Shown here piece after piece: positions 35,949 to 42,817 of a stretch of 64,000 nt of DNA. The stretch is from Halobacterium sp. R2-5. GTDB taxonomy: Archaea; Halobacteriota; Halobacteria; Halobacteriales; Halobacteriaceae. The stretch covers positions 186,001-250,000 of the forward strand of contig NZ_JAANTH010000003.1 of the NCBI RefSeq assembly GCF_011734195.1, read 5' to 3'. A program made the position numbers and the translations under genes. The notes under the pieces are model-generated. The model did no database searches. It was not told where the DNA came from and saw nothing but the letters and a program-made list of their open reading frames with translations. Each line of letters opens with the position of its first letter. Position 1 is the stretch's first letter.

Positions 35949-36476
35949 CTACAAGTCCTGGTCGTGGTACTTGTTGGTGTCTTTAATCAGCATTGAGATC
36001 GTCCCATACACGTCGGCGCGGAGGGAGGATTTTGGCTTCCGGCGTATTTCAGTATACTCTTCGGCCGGGTAGAGATCCATCTCCAGCGCAACTATGTCCA
36101 TCCCGTCTTCTGCTGAGAATCCCATCTCAAGCATCCGCACCAGAATCTGCCAGAGAAGCGAGCCAGGAGACCTCGCGATACCGAATACGGGATAGCACGT
36201 GTAGTCGGCGGCGTCGTAGATGCCAATCTGGTCGTTCGGCCTGTCGTGGAGACCAGGGATAGCGACCAGAGAGTACACGTCGTCGACCGGTTTGGCCTGA
36301 ACCAGCTGGAACCAGGTATCGGTGTCGCTGTTGGAAACGGTGACGACGTACGTTCCCCAAGCGGCCTGATAGGAATCCTGCACACGGAGTTGTTCTGCTC
36401 TACAGTACTCGTTCGAATCAATCCAGGCGACCCAGACGTGGTCGCCTGCTTCGAGGTTGGTGATTGTGGGCGGCAT
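35949..36476 (-). CDS. Uncharacterised protein, family X copy 3
   Basis: 175 residues from the ATG at 36476. VWVAWIDSNEYCRAEQLRVQ, CYPVFGIARSPGSLLWQIL, MLEMGFSAEDGMDIVALEMD and LYPAEEYTEIRRKPKSSLRA keep all the marks of the family. The Cys after WID is present. It starts the minus-strand run 36476-34894 (X3, DUF7344, X2). No export signal. Function unknown. Confidence 0.68.
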   Translation of the reverse strand: MPPTITNLEAGDHVWVAWIDSNEYCRAEQLRVQDSYQAAWGTYVVTVSNSDTDTWFQLVQAKPVDDVYSLVAIPGLHDRPNDQIGIYDAADYTCYPVFGIARSPGSLLWQILVRMLEMGFSAEDGMDIVALEMDLYPAEEYTEIRRKPKSSLRADVYGTISMLIKDTNKYHDQDL

Positions 36477-36718
36477 CTGCACATCAGAGTATCCGAGATG
36501 CCCGGAAAAGGACTAGTCAAATCTGTTAAGTGGGTACAGCACGCCGTCGGCAACTACTCGTCGTCCCCAACTATCTTTGGAACAGAATCGGCGAGACGGT
36601 GGATACAGTGCAGCGAGACGAAATCCTACCCGTTCTCTGGTCGGTCATCTGGGAGCCCCCACCAATGATTGACGCGCGAGAGATTCGTTCTCGATGTACT
36701 CGCGGCCGAATGTTGGTC

Positions 36719-37645
36719 TCATTGTGGTAGTGGCACCTCGTAGTCAGCCGCCAGCTCCTGGAATTCGTTCCACTCCGGGAGCCGGTCGTCGTCGACCTCG
36801 CCGTGCGTCTCGAGGTAGCGGAGCAAGGCGTCGATTTCGTCTTCGAGGCCATACTTCGCCGCCTGCTCTCGGAGGTCCGCCTCGTCGACGTCGACGTGGC
36901 TGAGCAGGAGGAGACAGTACGAGCGGTGGCGGCTGCCGTCGTCAATCAGCAGCGTGTGACAGCAGAGCTCCGCCGGCGAGACTGCGTCGAGGTCTTCGGA
37001 GTAGACGTAGTAGCGGTGGCCGGTGAGCAGGAACTGGAGGTCGAAGGCCGCGAATCGAGCGAGGCCGGTTTCGTGGAACCCCTCTGCGTCGATCTCCTTC
37101 TCGGCCTGCGCGAGGAATTCGTCGTAGTCCTCCCAGAGAATCGTCCCCTTCGGGGCGACGGCTTCGAGGCGTTGACGATGCAGATGGTGTGCGAGTTCAC
37201 GGGCGAATTCGTGGAGGCGGTCGAAATCAGCGTTGAACTCGTAGTGGCCGTCGTCCGTCCCGACGAGACCACGGTCACGAAACCGCTTGAGGACGCGGTT
37301 GACCGTGTTGCGGTAGTTGTCGCTCCGGTCGGCGATCTCGGAGACGGTTCGCGGCTGGTCGAGGTAGTACAGCACCTCGAGTGCCTTGCCGGTCAGTAGC
37401 TCGGGGAAGGTGATATGGGAGTGCTGGCGGACAAGATCCTGGTAGCGTTCGACGGCACGAGCATCCGACGGGACGACCCGTTTTCGCCGCCCGTCGCGTT
37501 CCGTGTAGACGAGCCCCTTCTCGACGAGTTCGGCGACAGCACGAGAGAGGTAACTCTCGCTGTGGTTGAGCTTCGTCGCGAGCTCGGAGATCGTGTCGCC
37601 GCGGTCGACCGTGGCGAGGACCTCGAGTTCGATTCGCCGGAGCAC
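36719..37645 (-). CDS. Two-domain winged-helix regulator
   Basis: 308 residues from a GTG at 37645; no in-frame ATG lies nearby. Residues 1-60 form a MarR-like HTH (SELATKLNHSESYLSRAVAE then LVEKGLVYTERDGR). A second HTH at about 95-130 reads TVSEIADRSDNYRNTVNRVL then GLVGTDDGHYEF. The C-terminal 170 residues contain LQFLLTGHRYYVYSEDLDAV and HTLLIDDGSRHRSYCLLLLS, which I do not recognise as a named domain; it could sense a ligand or pair with a toxin as in AbiEi-type antitoxins. The promoter is covered by a 50-bp palindrome, and the TATA box lies only about 25-30 bp before the start, so the mRNA is probably leaderless and self-regulated. Confidence 0.75.
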   Translation of the reverse strand: MLRRIELEVLATVDRGDTISELATKLNHSESYLSRAVAELVEKGLVYTERDGRRKRVVPSDARAVERYQDLVRQHSHITFPELLTGKALEVLYYLDQPRTVSEIADRSDNYRNTVNRVLKRFRDRGLVGTDDGHYEFNADFDRLHEFARELAHHLHRQRLEAVAPKGTILWEDYDEFLAQAEKEIDAEGFHETGLARFAAFDLQFLLTGHRYYVYSEDLDAVSPAELCCHTLLIDDGSRHRSYCLLLLSHVDVDEADLREQAAKYGLEDEIDALLRYLETHGEVDDDRLPEWNEFQELAADYEVPLPQ

Positions 37646-37647
37646 GG

Positions 37648-37697
37648 TGTAACATAGTACGAAACTTGTATATAAATAAGTTTCGAGTAGTGTTACA
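37648..37697. promoter_or_regulatory. 50-bp two-tier palindrome over the regulator promoter
   Basis: Outer arms TGTAACA and TGTTACA; inner arms CGAAACTT and AAGTTTCG; spacers of five bases between inner and outer arms on each side; centre GTATATAAAT containing the TATA box. The symmetry is exact in both tiers. The start codon of the regulator follows two bases after the palindrome on the minus strand. This is a strong candidate for an autorepressor site. Confidence 0.7.
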
Positions 37698-37728
37698 GCC
37701 AGCGGTCGCGAGAACTGCCTCCATCGTC

Positions 37729-37769
37729 TTAACCAACAAAACTATGAATTCGTGGGTTGTGTTGGTTAA
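37729..37769. promoter_or_regulatory. TTAACCAACA inverted repeat, copy 4
   Basis: Arms TTAACCAACA(A) at 37729-37739 and TGTTGGTTAA at 37760-37769, spacer 20 bases. It ends 14 bp before the ATG of the gene at 37784, the only copy directly before a recognisable start codon, so it probably controls that gene. Confidence 0.6.
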
Positions 37770-37783
37770 CACGAGAGTAGCCG

Positions 37784-38107
37784 ATGTCCTACGAACCCCC
37801 GACCCCACCGGCGAACCTTCCGACGGAGATCGTCACCACGCTCAACGAGTCGGACCCGGAGCAGCTCCGAGACGTTGCAACGTACGCTGAGGCACTCGCC
37901 GAGCACAAGGAACGAGAGGCCCGTCTCGAAGAGTCGGCAGATCAAGAAGAGGTCGAAGAGCGACCAGACGATCTCCCGGACGACGTCCCTGCCAAAGCGA
38001 CGATCACGATCAAGGAGATCAACGACAACCGCTACTACTACTGGCAGTGGCGAGAAGGAGAGAAGATACGCTCTCAGTACAAGGGCCCGGTCAACCCCGA
38101 CGAGTAA
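37784..38107 (+). CDS. Small conserved haloarchaeal protein with DUF6788-like ending
   Basis: 107 residues. A charged helical N-terminal region (ATYAEALAEHKEREARLEES) leads to NRYYYWQWREGEKIRSQYKG, which resembles the YWYLYWREGGRxKSKY core of DUF6788 proteins. No signal peptide. It sits between two palindromic operators and the second origin. Small proteins of this type are common on haloarchaeal plasmids; role unknown. Confidence 0.65.
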   Translation: MSYEPPTPPANLPTEIVTTLNESDPEQLRDVATYAEALAEHKEREARLEESADQEEVEERPDDLPDDVPAKATITIKEINDNRYYYWQWREGEKIRSQYKGPVNPDE

Positions 38108-38128
38108 AACTCGATGAGGGAGGACACC

Positions 38129-38737
38129 CACCCCACGTTTCCGTCGTAACTGGGTGTAAGTGGAGGTGGTGACGCTGATTCGGAAGGGACCACCCCCCGC
38201 ATTTCCGTCGTTTCTCCACGACGGCGTAGGGAGAGGCTACGATAGTGCTATGCAGCTACTAATTCTGTTGACCTAGAACCAATCTAGACATGAACTAACT
38301 TCTCGGACACATAGATTAAAGTAGTATGGCTGAGAAATGCTTATTAAGTGTACTTCGACCAGCGAGGGGGCGAAGTACTTCGCCCCCTCAGATGAAACGA
38401 TCCTTTCCAGCTGCTTCTGTAGACGGCCAGTATTGGATGGATAAGCCGCTTTCGTCTTTGGTAACTCGTCGTGGATGTCTTCTTCGAGTCCCCTCCCCAC
38501 CTGTTCGGTGATTACGACGGAAACGTGGGGTGTGTGGGTTTGGGATTCGACATCGAGACGACGCTTCCGTCTACGGGTTTCCTATCTCACGTCGGAAACG
38601 CGGCTATATTGTAAGCAATCCAATTCCGCCGAATTACGGCATTTTCCGGCTGATATCGGACAAGGAACGTCGGAAACGTGGGGTGGCGTTCTCCACTAGA
38701 TTTATACTCCCCCCCCGCTCACACCGTGTGATATTCA
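38129..38737. other. Replication origin 2, left arm (boxes and A/T-rich unwinding region)
   Basis: Boxes with core CGGAAACGTGGGG. Two lie in reverse orientation (38129-38147, 38190-38211); then an A/T-rich stretch (about 38245-38350); then forward boxes at 38514-38532 and 38667-38686, plus a weak one at 38588-38603 lacking the G-run. Inverted boxes flanking an A/T-rich segment beside orc1 is the standard haloarchaeal origin. A 26-bp perfect palindrome lies inside (38364-38389). The TATA box of orc1 (TTTATA) is at about 38700. Confidence 0.85.
38364..38389. repeat. Perfect 26-bp palindrome inside origin 2
   Basis: GAGGGGGCGAAGT followed directly by ACTTCGCCCCCTC, with no spacer. It lies next to the A/T-rich part of the origin and could form a cruciform or bind a dimer. 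Confidence 0.75.
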
Positions 38738-39970
38738 ATGACGCCCGACTCTTCACCCAGTTCTGTCGACGATCCACTCTTTGAATCCGGGCATCGCATC
38801 TTCGCGAACAAGGATCTCCTGAAAATCGGCCACGTGCCGGAGGCTGACCGGATCGTCGGTCGCGACGAGGAAATCTCAAAGCTCGCGAAACGTCTCAACG
38901 GTGCTGTCCACGGGTACTCCCCGGAAAACGTGATGATCTACGGGAAAACTGGGACCGGCAAATCTCTCGTTTCAAAACACGTCTGTCAACGAGCTCAAAA
39001 TGCCGCTCAGGATGGCGTCGAGATTGGAACAGCATATATCGACTGTGCTGAAGACAATACCGAGACCCAAGCAATCTCCTCACTTGCCGCGAAGCTGAAC
39101 GATGAATCTTCGACTGGAATCTCCGTCCCTCATACCGGCCTCAGTACGTCGAAATACTACAAACTCCTCTGGAAGACGCTCGACGCTCAATTCGATTCTG
39201 TGATCATCATCCTCGACGAGATCGATCTGATGAACGACGACAGCGTGCTGATGAAGCTCTCGCGCGCTGAGGAGGCGGGGAAAATCGACTGTAACGTCGG
39301 CGTCATCGCGATCAGCAACAAGATCCAGTACGTCGACAACGTGAACGAGCGCGTGAAAAGCAGCTTCCAGCACAAGGAGCTGTTCTTCAAGCCATACGAC
39401 GCCAACCAGCTCCGGGAGATCATGTTCAACCGTGAGGACGCCTTCCAGGACGGCGTCCTTTCCGAGGACGTGATTCCGCTCTCGGCGGCCTTCGCCGCGC
39501 AAGAACACGGCGATGCTCGGAAGGCGATCGACATTCTTCGCCACGCCGGCGAGGTCGCCTACGAGGCCGAGGCAGAGCAGGTGACGGAGGAACACGTCCG
39601 CCAGGCACAGCAGCACGCCGAAAAGGACCGGTTCAGAGAACTCGTGAACGGCGCACCCACGCAGGCGAAGGCGGCGTTGCTGGCGCTCACGGATCTGAGT
39701 GTCAACAGCAATGACGATGCGTTCCTCACGAGTCAGGTGTACGACCAGTACGAACGCATCTGCAACCATCTCGATATGGATATCCTCTCCGTCCGTCGAT
39801 TCCGCGACATCCTGAAAGAGCAAGCCTTCCTCGGGGTTGTCGAAATCGAGAAGATCAACAAGGGGAGTGCGGGCGGCATCCACCTCCAGAACCGACTCAT
39901 CGAAGATCCCCAGGTCGTCCGCGAAACGATCCTCGAGGACAGCCGGATGCAGGACTGGACTCGCGAGTAG
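38738..39970 (+). CDS. orc1: Orc1/Cdc6 replication initiator
   Basis: 410 residues. IFANKDLLKIGHVPEADRIV then GRDEEISKL opens the conserved domain; Walker A is GKTGTGKS, Walker B is VIIILDEIDLM, sensor 1 is VIAISNK and sensor 2 is GDARKAIDIL. The C-terminal winged helix spans about residues 310-410 (DILSVRRFRDILKEQAFLGV). The protein is complete and should bind the flanking boxes and load MCM helicase. It is transcribed from within the origin, with boxes on both sides, so it probably regulates itself. It belongs to a different subgroup from the partial gene at 1-221, judged by the different leader and different box cores. Confidence 0.95.
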   Translation: MTPDSSPSSVDDPLFESGHRIFANKDLLKIGHVPEADRIVGRDEEISKLAKRLNGAVHGYSPENVMIYGKTGTGKSLVSKHVCQRAQNAAQDGVEIGTAYIDCAEDNTETQAISSLAAKLNDESSTGISVPHTGLSTSKYYKLLWKTLDAQFDSVIIILDEIDLMNDDSVLMKLSRAEEAGKIDCNVGVIAISNKIQYVDNVNERVKSSFQHKELFFKPYDANQLREIMFNREDAFQDGVLSEDVIPLSAAFAAQEHGDARKAIDILRHAGEVAYEAEAEQVTEEHVRQAQQHAEKDRFRELVNGAPTQAKAALLALTDLSVNSNDDAFLTSQVYDQYERICNHLDMDILSVRRFRDILKEQAFLGVVEIEKINKGSAGGIHLQNRLIEDPQVVRETILEDSRMQDWTRE

Positions 39971-39996
39971 TGACCTCCTACTACTGAGTGGGTGCG

Positions 39997-40102
39997 GACG
40001 ACGGAAATCCGGGGTGGGGCGTGAGGAAACGACGGAAACGAGGGGGCCGAAAATTACGTCGGAAACGTGGGGTTGGATCGAAACGACGGAAACCAGGGGT
40101 GG
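39997..40102 (+). repeat. Replication origin 2, right-hand box cluster
   Basis: Four forward boxes 3' of orc1: 39997-40017, 40028-40046, 40056-40076 and 40082-40102. Each holds CGGAAA followed by a G-run, e.g. ACGTCGGAAACGTGGGGTTG. Spacing is close to 27 bp. They match the boxes upstream of the gene, so the gene is embedded in its own origin. Confidence 0.82.
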
Positions 40103-40108
40103 GGTCCA

Positions 40109-41150
40109 CTACGACAGTTCGTTGGTAGCCCCGTACGAGCTCAAAACGGCGTCCCTCTCACCGAAGAGCTCTCGGCGAATGTTGGACTGGTCCCACCCGA
40201 GCGGTGAAAGCACGCTCTCGACCGCTCTAACCAGCTGCGTCTCGTAGTACGAGGCGTCGTAGGTTCGATCCCCTCGTGGGCGAGGGCGACCCGGTCTCGC
40301 GAGGATTTCTCATCGTCGACGACCACGTACTCGATATCCTGACCCGGATGGACTGCCAGTTCCTGCTCGCGGGCTCGCTTCAAGGCGGCCACGTTCTGGG
40401 TATTCTGTGAGTAGCCTTCCAGCGGCTTGGAGACACGGTTCCGCTCGACGAGCCGCTCTACTGCTATGTTGCCCGCCTACAGTTCGTCGATTGCTCGTTC
40501 GAGACGCCCGAGCACCGCGTCCGGTGACCGCGTGGGATCGAGCCGGTCGAGACAGTCCCGCTGGACGTCCTCGATGAACGGCGGGGTCGAGCGCTGCCGG
40601 GCTTCGATGCCTCTGATCTTGAAGTCGTCGTCGCCGGCGACCTTCCCGAAGTACTTCGTCAGCGCGCCGGCGTCGCTCTCGCGCTGCGGGACGAACGCCA
40701 CCCAGTCGTAGTGGGCCCCGTGTTCAAGCCGAATCTCGACGCAGTCGGTGATCTCCGTCGTGAGCGTCTCGAGATCCTCGCGGATCTCGTCGTCGACGTC
40801 GGGGTCCGGGGTCACCCAGATAGAGTCAACGATGCCGTGGACGACCCGCCAGCCGCCGGCTTCCAGCCGCTGTTTCACCGTCAACAGAATCTCGCGAACG
40901 AACGCGTTAATCGCCTCGTGGCACTCGATGCGGCCGAACTTCGCGTTGCTGAACCCCTGATACCCGAAGCAGGTGACGAGAATCCACTTCAGCGCTCCCG
41001 ACCGCCCCTCGAGTTCAGCCAGGCGGTCCTCGTCGGGGTCGTCCCGTTCCTTCTCGCGACGGATGGCCGCCTTGATCTCGTCGCGAGCGTCGATAATCGG
41101 CTGTAGCACGTCGACGAGGTAGCCCCGGTCGTCGCAGATCGAGTACCCGA
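40109..41150 (-). pseudogene. Family B DNA polymerase, C-terminal remnant
   Basis: From about 41150 the minus strand encodes IPGLGYSICDDRGYLVDVLQ, then LVTCFGYQGFSNAKFGRIEC (the motif B/YG region), HGIVDSIWVTPDPD (motif C) and AGALTKYFGK. This is the palm-thumb half of a haloarchaeal plasmid-type PolB. A TAG stops the frame at 40477. Similarity resumes with VSKPLEGYSQNTQNVAALKR and AVHPGQDIEYVVVDD, then a frameshift near 40265 before YDASYYETQLVRAVESVLSP. The N-terminal exonuclease half is absent. Clearly inactive. Confidence 0.82.
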
Positions 41151-41500
41151 GGCCGGGGATCTGACCGGGATCAGTATCGGGACCGCAAAACTCCTGCAAC
41201 AGTTTTCCACCAAGGACGTCTCCGCCGTTCGCCACGGCCTCGTCTCGGTGTCGACCCTCATCCAGTATCTCGACCCGGATACGGTGTTCAAGTTCCTCCA
41301 CATCTACACCGCGCGTATTGCTGACACCGGTGGGATCGGTATCTTCACTGTCGACAATGCGGCGCACGACCCGCAGACGCTCAGCACCATCACGAGCGAG
41401 TTCGAGGGGGGTAATCGAACTCCGCGAAACTGACGACGGCGAACGGCAACTCCGCGTCAAAGGGTTCCCCGCTGCATCCCGTACGTGGCATCCGTTCTGA
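41150..41500 (+). pseudogene. RAD55/RecA-like haloarchaeal protein, C-terminal remnant
   Basis: The plus strand reads DLTGISIGTAKLLQQFS, VRHGLVSVSTLIQYLDPDTV, FKFLHIYTARIADTGGIGIF and, after a +1/-2 slip near 41412, VIELRETDDGERQLRVKGFP, ending at 41500. This matches the C-terminal third of haloarchaeal RecA-superfamily (DUF7504/RAD55-like) proteins. The P-loop half is missing, replaced at the same point by the truncated polymerase on the other strand. Confidence 0.65.
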
Positions 41501-41545
41501 CCAGCCGCCAAACGCCTGATACAAACGTCAGTGACTGCCGGATAG

Positions 41546-41640
41546 TAATCACGACCAGATTGAAGTACCCCGCCGCCGTCGGTGAAGCACAAATGCTGCA
41601 ATCGGCTCAGAAAGACGCTTCCCCCAGGGTAGAGCCACTG
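41546..41640. repeat. 95-bp repeat upstream of the recombinase 2 module (copy B)
   Basis: Counterpart of 15051-15145, ungapped, 80 of 95 identical. Here the toxin-antitoxin pair lies between the repeat and the recombinase, whereas copy A is directly before its recombinase. Confidence 0.7.
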
Positions 41641-41707
41641 CGAGCGGCTGATCCACCGCGAGTGTCGGGTCGGTTGCGAGTTCCGCTCTGTCGCCGGAAG
41701 CCTTATC

Positions 41708-41727
41708 ACGAATTATCGATAATTCGT
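41708..41727. promoter_or_regulatory. 20-bp perfect palindrome before the toxin-antitoxin operon
   Basis: ACGAATTATC followed by GATAATTCGT, ending seven bases before the ATG at 41735. It covers the expected promoter and start-site region, so it is a likely operator for the antitoxin's winged helix. Confidence 0.7.
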
Positions 41728-41734
41728 AATCGAG

Positions 41735-42271
41735 ATGGCGCAATCACCTCCCCGGTCAGGCCGACCACCAATTCAGCAGCTCCAGACGGTGGCCGACCTT
41801 CTCGACACGCCGGCACTCGCTCGGCTATACGCCCATATCTTACAACACGGTCCGGTCACCGTGTCCGAACTTGTCGACGAGCTCGACATCCCCCAGGGGA
41901 CCGCCTACGACTATGTGCAGAACCTCGAAACGGCTGGCTTAGTGGGGAAGACCCGTGATCAACGCCCGTACAAATACGACGCCGAGTCGATTGCACTCAC
42001 CCTCTCGACGGACGGCGAAACCCAAACGATCACGCCAGCACTCATCGCTGCCGTTGCCCGCCGCGACGAGGACGAGGACATCGACATCTACATCGAGCGT
42101 CACGGTCTTGACGGCCTCGCCGTCGCGCTTGAGTACGCCTACGAGTACGTCGATGGCACGGTCAACCATCGGATTGCGGCCCGGGAACTCGACCTCTCAC
42201 CGCTTGAAGCCGAGATCATTCTCCAGGCACTGGAACCGGTTGCCACCGAGTACGCCGACGCGGTTGCATGA
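41735..42271 (+). CDS. Winged-helix antitoxin-like regulator
   Basis: 178 residues. The HTH region reads ILQHGPVTVSELVDELDIPQ then GTAYDYVQNLETAGLVGKTR, a MarR/ArsR-like winged helix. The C-terminal half (ERHGLDGLAVALEYAYEYVD, AARELDLSPLEAEIILQALE) is helical and could grip the partner. The stop overlaps the start of the PIN gene by four bases, and a perfect palindrome covers the promoter. This is the layout of a type II toxin-antitoxin operon with the antitoxin first. Confidence 0.78.
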   Translation: MAQSPPRSGRPPIQQLQTVADLLDTPALARLYAHILQHGPVTVSELVDELDIPQGTAYDYVQNLETAGLVGKTRDQRPYKYDAESIALTLSTDGETQTITPALIAAVARRDEDEDIDIYIERHGLDGLAVALEYAYEYVDGTVNHRIAARELDLSPLEAEIILQALEPVATEYADAVA

Positions 42272-42795
42272 CGACGGTCTATATCGCCGATACCGGCGTC
42301 TTCGTCCGGTGTGGTGGCCCGGACAAGGACAAATTTCAACGGCTCCGTCGGGCACTCCGACAGGCAGGTGTCTCGTTGTATGTCCCCCAGCGCGTCTACG
42401 AAGAGCTCGGGGGCGATCCGGCAGCGGAAGAGTATCCCTCCGGGAACATTCCCTATCCAGATGGCTTCGAGGAGGGGTGGATCATCGTCGCCGACGACCT
42501 CGACTACGCCAATCCGCTCGTCTCGACGGTGATGGACGAAGCACGAAGGTTCATCGCCAACGAGACCGACCGCGACGAAGATATCACCGAGAAAGCGGAC
42601 ACGGCACTCGTGGGGCTTGCTGCTCAGGTACTCGATACTGGAGAGGTAGACCACGTTGTTCTCCTCACGACCGACAAACCGGCGGGACGGGCGGCCGAGA
42701 CGCTCCTGCCGCAACACGGCTTCAGCGACCGGATCGAATTCCGGTACGTCAGTGTCGAGTATCTCGAGACGATCACAGCCGACAAATTTCGATAA
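42268..42795 (+). CDS. PIN-domain protein (putative toxin RNase)
   Basis: 175 residues. PIN acidic residues are visible: YIADTGVFVRCGG (first Asp), QRVYEELGG (Glu), EKADTALVGLAAQV (Asp) and VLLTTDKPAGRAAE (last Asp). The fold and order match PIN ribonucleases; length is slightly above VapC. It is coupled to the winged-helix gene, so it is probably the toxin of the pair, cutting RNA when unbound. It ends 22 bp before recombinase 2. Confidence 0.82.
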   Translation: MTTVYIADTGVFVRCGGPDKDKFQRLRRALRQAGVSLYVPQRVYEELGGDPAAEEYPSGNIPYPDGFEEGWIIVADDLDYANPLVSTVMDEARRFIANETDRDEDITEKADTALVGLAAQVLDTGEVDHVVLLTTDKPAGRAAETLLPQHGFSDRIEFRYVSVEYLETITADKFR

Positions 42796-42817
42796 CGCAG
42801 CGCCGAGGTGAGGCCCG

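Noticed and set aside
39080-39883. Frame opposite orc1
   Set aside because: Antisense to a complete AAA+ gene.
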